The notes below the pieces were generated by a model. It made no database searches. It worked only from the letters and a program-made list of their open reading frames with translations, and was not told where the DNA came from. Shown piece by piece: positions 25,541 to 35,053 of a stretch of DNA of 64,000 bases; positions within the stretch are counted from its first letter, which is position 1, and each line of letters begins with the position of its first letter. The translations under genes and the position numbers were made by a program. The DNA lies in NCBI GenBank assembly GCA_016415585.1, contig CP066552.1, positions 3,906,001 through 3,970,000 of the forward strand. The letters are read 5' to 3'. Source of the DNA: Pectobacterium carotovorum. GTDB taxonomy: Bacteria; Pseudomonadota; Gammaproteobacteria; Enterobacterales; Enterobacteriaceae.

Positions 25541-26167
25541 ATGATAGAATTTAATGGTTTTAATTTAACTAATAGATTACAGGAATGTAATTCAAATACA
25601 AAAAAACAACCCAAAGGTATAAAATCCTTTCTTTTTAATTTAAAGAATGTGGGGAGCAGTAATCTTGGTAAAGCGCACACTTCCTCTCACAACGGGAATA
25701 AGCAGTTAAGCCAGACAGTAAAGTACCAAGACCAACCATGTCGGCTGCAACCAGATACAAGCTTGGAAATTAAAGGTTTTCAAGTGCCTCCTGAAATGCT
25801 TGATAAGTTAAAAATAATAATGGGAGGTTTGCCAGCCTCCTCTGAAATGAACGATAAGTTAAAAATAGTAATGAAAGGTTTGTCAGTGTCCTCTGAAATG
25901 AACGATAAGATAAAAGAGGCAACAAAAGACTTTCAATTGAATCCTGAAATGGCAAGAGCGAAATGGATTCCAGCCAAGGACAGCATCGTAGAACAGGTAA
26001 GCCAAACAAAAAGGCGCCAAGCTCAGCTACCGCGGGCAAAACCGGCTCTCCCCCCGAAGCCAAAGCTTGCAACAAGAAAAATTCAAATAAACCTTGAAAT
26101 AGCAAAAATAAATATTGAACCTGTTTTTTACCCCACGCTGCATAAGACTGTTGAATCGTTCAACTGA
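25541..26167 (+). CDS. Unrecognised AT-rich gene with four 17-residue tandem repeats
   Basis: A 208-residue protein of no family I recognise. The N-terminus (1-70) is polar and rich in Ser, Asn, Gln and Lys. Residues 78-145 consist of four 17-residue units with a strictly spaced Glu-Met at 85, 102, 119 and 136 (for example SSEMNDKLKIVM). A basic, proline-rich stretch (QLPRAKPALPPKPKL) follows, then a short C-terminus. No signal peptide or membrane segment is seen. GGAGAGG lies close before the ATG. The AT-rich composition and isolation suggest acquired DNA. A disordered polar N-terminus, repeats and a Pro-rich segment would fit a secreted effector or scaffold, but I find no hrp box or other direct support. 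Confidence 0.65.
   Translation: MIEFNGFNLTNRLQECNSNTKKQPKGIKSFLFNLKNVGSSNLGKAHTSSHNGNKQLSQTVKYQDQPCRLQPDTSLEIKGFQVPPEMLDKLKIIMGGLPASSEMNDKLKIVMKGLSVSSEMNDKIKEATKDFQLNPEMARAKWIPAKDSIVEQVSQTKRRQAQLPRAKPALPPKPKLATRKIQINLEIAKINIEPVFYPTLHKTVESFN
25772..25975 (+). repeat. Four tandem 51-bp coding repeats
   Basis: Four 51-base units, each coding 17 residues, lie inside the gene at 25541-26167. The second and third are most alike (TCCTCTGAAATGAACGATAA is shared exactly); the first and fourth are diverged. The constant length with divergence at synonymous and non-synonymous sites suggests an old in-frame duplication that could still change copy number. Confidence 0.8.
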
Positions 26168-26222
26168 CGGTATCTTAATTCTGACTGACACCACGCTGGC
26201 GGCGTCAACTCGCTAATTGACA

Positions 26223-26252
26223 GGCTCCTGAAGCTTTCAAGCTTCAGGAGCC
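26223..26252 (-). terminator. Perfect 14-bp hairpin between convergent genes
   Basis: GGCTCCTGAAGCTT and its exact inverse AAGCTTCAGGAGCC flank a 2-base loop. The hairpin lies six bases after the stop of the minus-strand GNAT gene and 55 bases after the stop of the plus-strand repeat-protein gene. There is no long T-run on either side, so it may end both transcripts inefficiently or protect their 3' ends. Confidence 0.6.
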
Positions 26253-26258
26253 GCACCG

Positions 26259-26771
26259 TTACGCTGCCGTAACGAAATCCGCAATGCTTTTCTCATCCAT
26301 CCGATAACGAACCCATTCACCCTGTGGCTTCGCACCAATGCTTTTATAGAAATCGATCGCAGGCTGGTTCCAGTCCAGCACGCTCCATTCCAGCCGTCCG
26401 CACTGCCTTTCCTGCGCAAGACGCGCAACTTGTTTCAGCAGCGCTTTGCCCGCTCCCGCCTGACGATACGCCTGCGCGATGTAGAGATCTTCCAGATAGA
26501 TGCCGTATTTCCCCAGCCAGGTTGAGTAGCTCATGAAGAAAATCGCATAACCGGCAGGCTTACCACCAATCTCGCAAATCAGCGTTTCAGCCGTCGCCCC
26601 CTCGCCAAATAACGAGCGCTCAATATCCTCAAGCGAAGCCAGCACTTCGTGGCGCGCTTTCTCATACACGGCAAGTTCGATGATTAAATCCAGAATCACG
26701 CTCGCATCTGATTTCTGCGCGGGGCGGATAACTATGTTCATAAATTCTGGTTCCATAAGGGCTGAGTTCAT
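26259..26771 (-). CDS. GNAT-family N-acetyltransferase (diamine acetyltransferase-like)
   Basis: A soluble acetyltransferase of about 170 residues. The core begins MNIVIRPAQKSDASVILDLI. The central part YGIYLEDLYIAQAYRQAGAG contains the acetyl-CoA loop (QAGAGKAL), and LEWSVLDWNQPAIDFYKSIG is the characteristic W..N..A..FY.K.G motif of spermidine/diamine acetyltransferase-like members. The start is uncertain: ATG 26771 has the better ribosome-binding site (GGAGAAGAGAG), ATG 26741 begins exactly at the family core, and 26813 is the longest possibility. The gene ends at a perfect hairpin. Confidence 0.88.
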   Translation of the reverse strand: MNSALMEPEFMNIVIRPAQKSDASVILDLIIELAVYEKARHEVLASLEDIERSLFGEGATAETLICEIGGKPAGYAIFFMSYSTWLGKYGIYLEDLYIAQAYRQAGAGKALLKQVARLAQERQCGRLEWSVLDWNQPAIDFYKSIGAKPQGEWVRYRMDEKSIADFVTAA

Positions 26772-27212
26772 AAAGTCTCTCTTCTCCGGTGCTAATTTTT
26801 CCAGTGCTAACAATAACCAAGACTTGCCATGCTACCGGATTAAAAATACTGTATGAACTGTATTTTCTACAGTGACTAATCCTATCGCGTGAAGATTTAC
26901 AGCCACCGCAGCAATAACTGCTCGGAAGCCAGCCAGTGGATTAAAAACCTGTTACACAGCCTGATTCATCCCTCCGCGCACTAGCGCGATAGGCTTCCTC
27001 TCCATGTGACAAAATCCATCTCCCCGTCCCCACTATTTCCCCTATCTCGGGCTCAGCAAGCCACCCATCGACAGCCACTTTCTCAATAAATAACCCTACA
27101 AGATAACTTGTCATACAAATAAAAAAGAAAAAAGACCACGTTAATTAATTGATATAAAATGGAAATAACTCCACATAGTTTCTGATTCACGCCACTTTTA
27201 TTATCATTTTTT

Positions 27213-27228
27213 TGTGACCTGTCTAACA
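27213..27228 (+). promoter_or_regulatory. Candidate CRP site upstream of the xyloside operon
   Basis: TGTGA-N6-TAACA matches nine of ten bases of the CRP consensus halves. It lies about 115 bases before the ATG of the transporter gene, in a 570-base spacer (26772-27343) that otherwise shows no gene. Catabolite control of a sugar operon is expected; the site itself is only a pattern match. Confidence 0.45.
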
Positions 27229-27343
27229 CATACCAAGAAACGTAACCTTCTTAATAAAATCCGCAATAGTTAATCCCCAGCAAGGGGATAACAATAGCCG
27301 CGAGCCTGGCAAGAAGTTCCTCAATCATCATCTGGAGTTTCCA

Positions 27344-28780
27344 ATGACCAACAATAATAAGCTGAGCGTTGCGGAGAAAATCGGCTTTGGCATGGGCGAT
27401 GCCGCCTGTGGCATCGTCTATTCTTCCGTAACCATGTTTCTTACCTACTTTTATACGGATATCTATGGCATCTCCGCAGCCGCAGTGGGGGTGATGTTTC
27501 TGGTTACTCGCGTGCTGGACGCCATCGTCGACCCACTGATTGGCCTGATTGCAGACCGGACCAAAACCCGCTGGGGACATTTTCGCCCGTGGCTGGTCTG
27601 GTTTGCCGTTCCCTACGCCGTGATTGCCGTGTTGGCCTACACCACACCAGAGCTGAATGGCACCGGAAAACTGGTTTATGCCTACATCACTTACACGTTG
27701 CTGATGCTGTTCTATACCTTTATCAACATTCCCTACTGCTCACTCGGCGGAGTGATCACCAGTGATGAAAAGGACAGAATTTCCGCGCAGTCCTACCGTT
27801 TTACCATCTCCTCAATGGCCGGGTTATTGGTGTCGGTCGGCACGCTGTGGCTGGTTGACTGGATTGGCGGCACGAACAAGCAATTGGGCTATCAGGGCAC
27901 GATGATGATCATGGGCAGCCTAGCTGTCGTGATGCTGTTTTTCTGTTTTTTCACTACAAACGAACGCATCAATCCTGCGGTAGATAAAAATCAGAACGTC
28001 TGGGACGATGTCAGAAATCTGCTAAGCAACGATCAGTGGCGCATCGTAGCCATCATTACTTTCTTTTCCAGCATGGCTGGCGTCATGCGCGGTGCGGCAA
28101 CGCTTTATTATGCAACCTACCTGATGGTGGGGCCGGAGCAAGACAGTGCCGCCGGAACGGCAATGAAATCCGCATTTATTACTACCAGCGTTGTCGGCAC
28201 CATTATTGGTGCAATGATGGCGGGTTACTTTGGCAAGCGATTCAGCAGCATAAGTCTTTTTAAAAACATCAACCTGCTGCTGGTGTTTGTCGGCGCCATC
28301 CTGTTTATGGTGCCGCCACAGTGGCTGGCTGTTGTTTTCCCGCTCTACTTTTTGATCGGTTTTTTCCACCAGATGTACCAACCTTTCAAATGGAACATGA
28401 TGGCAAATGCCGCCGATTACGGTGAGTGGAAAACAGGCCGCCGGATTACCGGCCTGTCATTCTCTGGCAACCTGTTTGCGCTGAAGCTGGGTATGGCAAT
28501 TGCGGGAGCTATCGTCGGCTTTTCACTCGGCTGGTTCGGCTATGTCGCGGGTTCACCGACACAAACGCCACTTGCCACCGCTGGTATTATCGGCCTGCTG
28601 AGCATCGGCCCCTCACTTTCCTACCTGGTACTTTATTGGCTGGTACGTTTTTACAAACTGGACGATAAGACGATGGCAACCATTCAGGCCGATCTGGCGA
28701 AACGTCACAGCACGGCTGACCGCACAGCAGAAAGTGAACTTCCTGTCGATCAAGGTCTGACGCCAAAAGGCGCAGCCTGA
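27344..28780 (+). CDS. GPH-family sugar:cation symporter (xyloside transporter, XynT-like)
   Basis: A 478-residue inner-membrane protein with 12 hydrophobic segments of the glycoside-pentoside-hexuronide symporter family. It opens KIGFGMGDAACGIVYSSVTM, carries DRTKTRWGHFRPWL after the second helix (the family's R-x-G-x-x-R/F-P motif), and ends with a hydrophilic tail. The GH43 gene follows 53 bases downstream, a classic pair for import and hydrolysis of xylo-oligosaccharides. The operon probably responds to catabolite control through a CRP-like site upstream. Confidence 0.92.
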   Translation: MTNNNKLSVAEKIGFGMGDAACGIVYSSVTMFLTYFYTDIYGISAAAVGVMFLVTRVLDAIVDPLIGLIADRTKTRWGHFRPWLVWFAVPYAVIAVLAYTTPELNGTGKLVYAYITYTLLMLFYTFINIPYCSLGGVITSDEKDRISAQSYRFTISSMAGLLVSVGTLWLVDWIGGTNKQLGYQGTMMIMGSLAVVMLFFCFFTTNERINPAVDKNQNVWDDVRNLLSNDQWRIVAIITFFSSMAGVMRGAATLYYATYLMVGPEQDSAAGTAMKSAFITTSVVGTIIGAMMAGYFGKRFSSISLFKNINLLLVFVGAILFMVPPQWLAVVFPLYFLIGFFHQMYQPFKWNMMANAADYGEWKTGRRITGLSFSGNLFALKLGMAIAGAIVGFSLGWFGYVAGSPTQTPLATAGIIGLLSIGPSLSYLVLYWLVRFYKLDDKTMATIQADLAKRHSTADRTAESELPVDQGLTPKGAA

Positions 28781-28792
28781 TCGCGATACCGG

Positions 28793-28818
28793 CGGGCAAT
28801 ACGTTGCCCGTTCTTTAT
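28793..28818 (+). terminator. Terminator-like hairpin between transporter and GH43 gene
   Basis: CGGGCAA (28793-28799) pairs with TTGCCCG (28804-28810) around a TACG tetraloop and is followed by TTCTTTATT. It sits in the 53-base gap inside the apparent operon, so it may act as a partial terminator or an mRNA-processing and stability element, lowering GH43 expression relative to the transporter. Confidence 0.6.
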
Positions 28819-28833
28819 TATCAGGATAATAAC

Positions 28834-30402
28834 ATGAGCACAGCACATTCTCCCTGGAACCCAGATTTGGGTAACGGACGTTATAAAAATCCGATTTTAT
28901 GCGCCGATTATTCCGATCCTGACATCGTGCGTGTCGGCGACGACTTTTACATGGTGTCGTCCAGCTTTAACCACATGCCAGCGTTACCAATCCTGCATTC
29001 TCAGGATCTGGTGAACTGGACGCTAATCAACCACGTATTGAGCCGATTCGATCTGCCAGGATATGAACAATTTCAGCCGGGTAAAGGCATCTGGGCACCC
29101 AGTATTCGCTATCATTCGGGAAAATTCTGGGTGTTCTTCAGTACGCCTGATGAAGGGATCTTTATGTCACAGACTGACGATCCCAGAGGCGAATGGAGTG
29201 CACCGCATTGCCTGAAGCAGGCTAAAGGCTGGATCGATCCCTGCCCGTTCTGGGATGACGATGGCACAGCCTGGTTAATACACGCTTTTGCCTTCAGCCG
29301 CAGTGGTAAGAAACACCTGCTGCAACTGTGCAGAATGGCAGAAGATGGCCGATCCTTACTTGATGAAGGCAGAATCGTTGTCGATGGCCGAGCGACGCAG
29401 CCAACCATCGAAGGGCCGAAGATGTATAAGCGCCATGGCTGGTATTACATTTTTGCACCAGCGGGTGGCGTTCCTACCGGCTGGCAAACCGTACTACGCA
29501 CGCGTTCACTGAATGAGCCATGGCAAAGCAGAATCGTCCTGCATCAGGGGACTACATCGGTTAATGGCCCACATCAGGGCGGGTGGGTCGAGTTAGATAA
29601 CGGTGAAAGCTGGTTCGTACATTTTCAGGATCGTCATGCTTATGGCCGCGTCGTCCATCTACAGCCAATGTGCTGGCAGGATGACTGGCCGCTGATCGGC
29701 GAACAACATAATTCGCAGGGGCTGGGGCAACCGGTGCAGGAAGCAGCTAAACCTCGTGTTAATACTCCTGTTGTCATACAGTCCCCCTCAACCTCCGACG
29801 ATTTCTCATCGGCCACGCTGGGGCGGCAATGGCAGTGGCAAGCTAACCCAGACTCACGCTGGCTAACGCTCACTCAGCCGGGGCTCCAGCTATTCTGCCA
29901 GCCCATGCCTACTCGCGCGGGCGAACCGTCATGGTATGACGTACCTAATTTGCTGATGCAAAAATTTCCGGCAGAGGAATTCGAGGTGACCGTACACCTG
30001 ACGCCGGTTTTTGAGCAGATAGGCGATCGCTGCGGCCTGATTATTTATGGCGAGCGCTTCGCTTTCCTCGGCGTTGAGAAAAGCGCGAAAGGTCTTGAAT
30101 TAGTAACCGGATTCGGCTGGATGAGTGATGCACAGCAATTGGAGCAACACCAGAAGTCTCTGGCTGTGTTGTCCGAGCAGCAAAACATCACCCTGCGCGT
30201 CACCGTGCGGCAGAATGCCATTTGCCAGTTCGCTTGGCTAGGCGATGACGGGGAATATTGTATGCTTGACGATTGCTTCGCCGCTGGCCCTGGCAAGTGG
30301 GTGGGCGCTAAAGTGGGGTTGTACGCACTGACAACAGCATCAGGAAATAGCAGGAGTCACGTTCAGGTTAAAGACGTGAAAGTCACCGCTATCGATCAAT
30401 AG
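28834..30402 (+). CDS. xynB: GH43 beta-xylosidase/alpha-L-arabinofuranosidase
   Basis: A 522-residue glycoside hydrolase. The five-bladed propeller (about 10-310) has the general base Asp in CADYSDPDIVRVGDDFYMVS, the pKa-modulating Asp in GWIDPCPFWDDDG, and the general acid Glu in QPTIEGPKMYKR. The C-terminal beta-sandwich typical of XynB-type enzymes follows (about 325-522). No signal peptide is present, so it acts in the cytoplasm on xylo-oligosaccharides brought in by the transporter upstream. The start is the ATG at 28834 with AGGA seven bases before it; an upstream in-frame TTG lacks a ribosome-binding site. Confidence 0.94.
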   Translation: MSTAHSPWNPDLGNGRYKNPILCADYSDPDIVRVGDDFYMVSSSFNHMPALPILHSQDLVNWTLINHVLSRFDLPGYEQFQPGKGIWAPSIRYHSGKFWVFFSTPDEGIFMSQTDDPRGEWSAPHCLKQAKGWIDPCPFWDDDGTAWLIHAFAFSRSGKKHLLQLCRMAEDGRSLLDEGRIVVDGRATQPTIEGPKMYKRHGWYYIFAPAGGVPTGWQTVLRTRSLNEPWQSRIVLHQGTTSVNGPHQGGWVELDNGESWFVHFQDRHAYGRVVHLQPMCWQDDWPLIGEQHNSQGLGQPVQEAAKPRVNTPVVIQSPSTSDDFSSATLGRQWQWQANPDSRWLTLTQPGLQLFCQPMPTRAGEPSWYDVPNLLMQKFPAEEFEVTVHLTPVFEQIGDRCGLIIYGERFAFLGVEKSAKGLELVTGFGWMSDAQQLEQHQKSLAVLSEQQNITLRVTVRQNAICQFAWLGDDGEYCMLDDCFAAGPGKWVGAKVGLYALTTASGNSRSHVQVKDVKVTAIDQ

Positions 30403-30474
30403 TCCGCTAGCGGCTATAGGAAAGCCACGACTCGGGCTGGCTGCGTGATCTTCGGTACCGTTCTGGTTCTGGTA

Positions 30475-30900
30475 TTACACACCGAGCGCATCAGCAGCCT
30501 GCTCGCTTTCCGCTTTAGAAAAGTGTGCGTAGGTAAGTGCATCGAGCAGCGCTGCGCGATCGATCGTCGGATAGATCTCTGGACTCTGCAAAAGCTGGGC
30601 GATTTCCTGAACGGTTAGCTGGGGATAGATGGCGTGTGATGCAACGGCAATATCGCGAGCGGCGTAACACAACTTGCGTAAAATTACCGCAATCTGCTGA
30701 TGGGTGATCGCCTCCTGATACACGGTATAAAGCACATCAGCAATTAATGTCGACGTCAAAACCGAAATACGGGACACATCACCCGCTCTTCCACCCAATG
30801 CCTGAAGGATGTGTTCGACGGCCTGTTCTGGCGTTTTTCCCTGCGCCTGTTGTGAAGCCAGTACGGAAACCAGTTTATTTTTTATTTCATCATTTGCCAT
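30475..30900 (-). CDS. Small all-helical conserved-looking protein of unknown function
   Basis: A 141-residue soluble protein with no signal peptide, membrane segment or motif I recognise. It appears almost wholly alpha-helical (HILQALGG, IADVLYTVYQEAI, LTVQEIAQLLQSPEI, LLDALTYAHFSKAE). AAGGAACC lies about eight bases before the ATG, and codon use matches the chromosome, so it is very likely a real gene. It stands alone between the convergent GH43 gene and the divergent nifJ. No function is proposed. Confidence 0.75.
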   Translation of the reverse strand: MANDEIKNKLVSVLASQQAQGKTPEQAVEHILQALGGRAGDVSRISVLTSTLIADVLYTVYQEAITHQQIAVILRKLCYAARDIAVASHAIYPQLTVQEIAQLLQSPEIYPTIDRAALLDALTYAHFSKAESEQAADALGV

Positions 30901-31276
30901 CGTTCGGTTCCTTCATACATTCATTGATTACAGATACTATTTTAGTATAAGCACGCTACCTGTCATGGCAGTAATGAGCAAATAAAATCATACGGCGATA
31001 CCCTTCAATAGGTACAAAAAGACATCAATCCGCTCCGAAGTGTATAATAACATCCGTCTTTAAGAAACGCGGCTTTCCCTCACCATGAGTAGTGTGAGGC
31101 ATGGTGGGGATAAAACACAGTTTGATACAACTCCGCGTACATCGTTCCACCCTCTTTTTTCCTAAAATGCGATAATCCTCCGATAAAAATCGTATCTTCG
31201 TTTATGCCCAGTCATTTTCATCGCCTCAAAAGACCATGTAAAATGAAAGGCTTAGTGAGCAAGAAGGCTATAAGTC
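30901..31276. other. Intergenic region upstream of nifJ
   Basis: About 375 bases holding divergent promoters. A hairpin (CACCATG at 31081-31087 with CATGGTG at 31100-31106) lies within it. An AAGAAGG ribosome-binding site precedes nifJ. No further gene is visible. Confidence 0.5.
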
Positions 31277-34200
31277 ATGATCACCACCGACGGTAATAAT
31301 GCAGTCGCCTCTGTGGCGTGGCGAACCAATGAAGTCATCGCCATCTACCCGATTACGCCCAGTTCCAGCATGGCTGAACACGCAGCCGCCTGGTCGAGCG
31401 ATGGCGGGCTGAATATATGGGGAGATACGCCCCGCGTTGTTGAAATGCAATCAGAAGGCGGCGCGATCGCTACCGTCCACGGCGCATTGCAGACGGGTAC
31501 GCTCGCCACCACGTTTACCTCATCGCAGGGTCTGCTGCTGATGATCCCCACGCTGTATAAGCTGGCCGGTGAGCTAACTCCATTCGTCCTACACGTCGCT
31601 GCCCGTACGGTTGCGACGCATGCGCTTTCTATCTTCTGCGATCATTCGGACGTCATGGCCGTGCGTCAGACAGGTTGTGCCATGCTGTGCGCCAGCAATG
31701 TGCAGGAAGCGCAGGACTTCGCGCTGATTTCGCAAATCGCCAGCCCGAACAGCCGTCTGCCGTTTATCCATTTCTTCGACGGTTTCCGTACCTCACACGA
31801 AATCAATAAGATTGAGCCGCTGAGCGATGACGTGATCCGCCAGCTTCTGCCACAGAAATCCATTGATGCACACCGTGAGCGAGCGCTCACACCGGAACGC
31901 CCGGTGATTCGAGGTACCGCGTCTAACCCGGATACCTTCTTCCAGGCGCGCGAAGCAACCAACCGCTGGTATGACGCGGCTTATGAGCACGTTGAACAGG
32001 CGATGAACGATTTCGCTGCCGCGACAGGACGCCAGTACCAGCCGTTTGAATACTACGGCCACCCGGAAGCGACCAAGATCGTCGTCCTGATGGGTTCCGG
32101 CGTCGGCACCTGCGAAGAAGTGATCGATACGCTGCTGACGCGCGGCGAGAAAGTCGGCGTGGTGAAAATCCGCCTGTATCGTCCGTTCTCTGCCAAGCAT
32201 CTGCTGGCCGTCATTCCGCAAACGGCGAAGAGCATCGCGGTGCTGGACCGCACGAAAGAGCCGGGTGCGCTGGCAGAACCGCTGTATCTCGATGTGATGA
32301 CCGCGCTGGCCGAGGCGTTCTCCGCAGGTGAGCGTTCACTTATGCCACGCGTGATTGGTGGTCGTTACGGACTGTCTTCCAAAGAATTTACCCCGCAGTG
32401 CATACAGGCGATCTTTAATGAGTTAGCACTTACCAACCCACGACCGCGCTTCACTGTCGGGATTTATGACGATGTCACCAACCTGTCTCTGCCACTGCCG
32501 GAACAACATTTTCCCAGCAGCGCGTCACTCGAAGCTCTGTTCTACGGTCTGGGCAGTGACGGCACCGTTTCTGCGACCAAGAACGCCATCAAAATCGTTG
32601 GTGAGACCACGCCGATGTTTGTGCAGGGCTACTTTGTCTATGACTCGAAAAAGGCCGGTAGCCTGACCGTTTCCCACATGCGTGTGGGCCCGCACCCGAT
32701 CAATTCAGCCTACCTGATCGATCAAGCCGATTTCGTCGCCTGCCATCAATGGCAGTTTATCGACAAGTACAGCATGGTCGAACGGCTGAAGCCCGGCGGC
32801 GTTTTCCTGATCAACTCGCCGTATAGCAGCGACGATCTGTGGCACCGTTTGCCACAGGAAGTGCAGGCAGGACTGAATCAGCGCAATGCCCGCGTGTACT
32901 GCATCAATGCAGCCAAGATTGCCCGCGAGTGTCATCTGGGCGCGCGTATTAATACCGTCATGCAGATGGCGTTCTTCCACCTGTCACAGATTCTGCCGGC
33001 CGATGTGGCGGTAGAAAAACTGCGTACCGCCATTGCCAAGAGCTACGGCAGTAAAGGTCAGGAGCTGGTTGAGCGTAACTGGCAGGCGCTGAGCGCCACG
33101 CTGGAAGCGTTGGCAGAAGTGCCGCTGGAAGCCGTCAACCCAGACAGCCCGCAGTGGCCTCCTGTGGTTTCCGACGCCGCACCCGATTTCGTCAAGACCG
33201 TCACGGCCGCGATGCTGGCTGGGCTGGGTGATACGCTGCCCGTTTCTGCCCTGCCGCCCGATGGCACCTGGCCGACTGGCACCACCAAGTGGGAAAAACG
33301 CAATATCGCGGAAGAGATTCCGCTGTGGCAGCCGCAGCTTTGTACGCAGTGTAACCACTGCGTTGCCGCCTGCCCGCACTCGGCTATCCGCGCCAAAGTT
33401 GTTCAGCCAGACGCAATGGAAAACGCACCAGCCTCACTGCAATCGCTGGATGTAAAAGCGCGCGACATGCGCGGTCAGAAATACGTGTTGCAGGTCGCTC
33501 CGGAAGACTGTACCGGTTGTAACCTATGCGTGGAAGTCTGCCCGGCTAAAGACCGTCAGAACCCAGAAATCAAAGCCATCAATATGGAATCCCGTCTGGA
33601 TAATCTGACGGCGGAAAAAGAGAACTTCGATTTCTTCCTGCAATTACCGGAAATCGACAAATCCACGCTGGAACGTATCGATATCCGTACTTCTCAGTTG
33701 ATTTCGCCGCTGTTTGAATACTCCGGTGCCTGCTCCGGCTGTGGCGAAACACCGTACATCAAGCTGCTGACACAGCTCTATGGCGATCGTCTGCTGGTCG
33801 CGAATGCGACAGGTTGTTCGTCTATTTATGGCGGTAACCTGCCCACCACGCCGTGGACGACGGATGCCAACGGTCGCGGTCCGGCCTGGGCTAACTCGCT
33901 GTTCGAGGATAACGCCGAATTCGGTCTGGGCTTCCGCCTGAGCGTCGATCAACACCGTCAGCGTGCCGTGCGCCTGCTCAACAAGCTGGCACCGCAATTG
34001 CCGCCAGATCTGGTTAACGCGTTGCAGGAAGAGTCCATCGCCCCCGATCTGCGCCGTCAGCAGATTGAACAGCTGCGTGGGTTGCTAGCAGCTATCAATG
34101 ATAACGACGCCACCGTGCTAGCGAGCGAAGCCGACCACTTTGTCGATAAATCCATCTGGCTTATCGGCGGGGACGGCTGGGCGTACGATATCGGCTACGG

Positions 34201-34810
34201 CGGGCTGGATCACGTCATGAGCCTGAGCGAAAACGTCAACGTGCTGGTACTGGATACCCAATGTTATTCCAACACCGGTGGACAGCAGTCCAAGGCGACA
34301 CCGCTGGGCGCCGTCACCAAATTTGGCGAGAAAGGCAAACGCAAAGCGCGTAAAGATCTCGGTATCAACGTCATGATGTACGGCCACGTGTATGTCGCGC
34401 AGATCTCACTGGGCGCACAGCTGAACCAGACGGTGAAAGCGATTCAGGAAGCCGAAGCCTGGCCGGGTCCATCGCTGATTATCGCGTACAGCCCGTGTGA
34501 AGAACACGGCTACGATCTGGCATTCAGCCACGATCAGATGCGTCAATTGACGGCAACGGGTTTCTGGCCGCTCTACCGCTTCGACCCACGTCGCGCAGAA
34601 GAAGGGAAAGCCGCGCTGGTCACCGATTCTCGTCCGCCATCAAGCAGCCTGAGTGAAACGCTGATGAAAGAGCAACGCTTCCGCCGCCTGAATAGCATGA
34701 TGCCGGAAGAAACCGCACAGCTCTATGAAGAAGCGGAGCTGGATCTGCGTCGCCGCTTTGACTTCCTGACGATGATGGCAGGCAAGGCAGAGAAAAACCC
34801 GCAGGAATAA
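31277..34810 (+). CDS. nifJ: Pyruvate:ferredoxin (flavodoxin) oxidoreductase
   Basis: A 1177-residue cytoplasmic enzyme that oxidatively decarboxylates pyruvate to acetyl-CoA and CO2 and reduces flavodoxin or ferredoxin. It is the single-chain form. The order is the pyruvate-binding N-domain (YPITPSSSMAEHAAAW), domain II, the EKR region, a two-cluster ferredoxin domain (CTQCNHCVAACPHSAIRAK and CTGCNLCVEVCPAK), and the C-terminal thiamine-diphosphate domain. The latter has SGACSGCGETPYIKLL, with the Cys ligands of the proximal cluster, and GGDGWAYDIGYGGLDHV. All expected motifs are present and the length is normal. There are no nif genes nearby, so it probably serves general redox metabolism, like E. 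coli YdbK. Confidence 0.97.
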   Translation: MITTDGNNAVASVAWRTNEVIAIYPITPSSSMAEHAAAWSSDGGLNIWGDTPRVVEMQSEGGAIATVHGALQTGTLATTFTSSQGLLLMIPTLYKLAGELTPFVLHVAARTVATHALSIFCDHSDVMAVRQTGCAMLCASNVQEAQDFALISQIASPNSRLPFIHFFDGFRTSHEINKIEPLSDDVIRQLLPQKSIDAHRERALTPERPVIRGTASNPDTFFQAREATNRWYDAAYEHVEQAMNDFAAATGRQYQPFEYYGHPEATKIVVLMGSGVGTCEEVIDTLLTRGEKVGVVKIRLYRPFSAKHLLAVIPQTAKSIAVLDRTKEPGALAEPLYLDVMTALAEAFSAGERSLMPRVIGGRYGLSSKEFTPQCIQAIFNELALTNPRPRFTVGIYDDVTNLSLPLPEQHFPSSASLEALFYGLGSDGTVSATKNAIKIVGETTPMFVQGYFVYDSKKAGSLTVSHMRVGPHPINSAYLIDQADFVACHQWQFIDKYSMVERLKPGGVFLINSPYSSDDLWHRLPQEVQAGLNQRNARVYCINAAKIARECHLGARINTVMQMAFFHLSQILPADVAVEKLRTAIAKSYGSKGQELVERNWQALSATLEALAEVPLEAVNPDSPQWPPVVSDAAPDFVKTVTAAMLAGLGDTLPVSALPPDGTWPTGTTKWEKRNIAEEIPLWQPQLCTQCNHCVAACPHSAIRAKVVQPDAMENAPASLQSLDVKARDMRGQKYVLQVAPEDCTGCNLCVEVCPAKDRQNPEIKAINMESRLDNLTAEKENFDFFLQLPEIDKSTLERIDIRTSQLISPLFEYSGACSGCGETPYIKLLTQLYGDRLLVANATGCSSIYGGNLPTTPWTTDANGRGPAWANSLFEDNAEFGLGFRLSVDQHRQRAVRLLNKLAPQLPPDLVNALQEESIAPDLRRQQIEQLRGLLAAINDNDATVLASEADHFVDKSIWLIGGDGWAYDIGYGGLDHVMSLSENVNVLVLDTQCYSNTGGQQSKATPLGAVTKFGEKGKRKARKDLGINVMMYGHVYVAQISLGAQLNQTVKAIQEAEAWPGPSLIIAYSPCEEHGYDLAFSHDQMRQLTATGFWPLYRFDPRRAEEGKAALVTDSRPPSSSLSETLMKEQRFRRLNSMMPEETAQLYEEAELDLRRRFDFLTMMAGKAEKNPQE

Positions 34811-34822
34811 TCGTTCCGCTCC

Positions 34823-34845
34823 AAACCGGCTTCGGCCGGTTTTTT
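34823..34845 (+). terminator. Rho-independent terminator of nifJ
   Basis: AAACCGGC-TTCG-GCCGGTTT forms an 8-base-pair stem with a UUCG-type tetraloop followed by further T residues, 12 bases after the nifJ stop. Confidence 0.95.
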
Positions 34846-35053
34846 ATGGCGTGCCATCCCTGGCCGCCACCCTTACGGGCCGTTGCGTTTTCCCCTATCC
34901 AAACGAGGTTGAATACCGAAGAATCCAACGCGGATAGTCCAGTTTGTCAGGCATGGTAAAGAGGGGCTGACAAGACGCAAGTTACCTTATACTTTATGAG
35001 ATTATTCGCTCGTTACGGTGTCAAACCGCTCTCAACGTCGCAGAGGACGAAAC

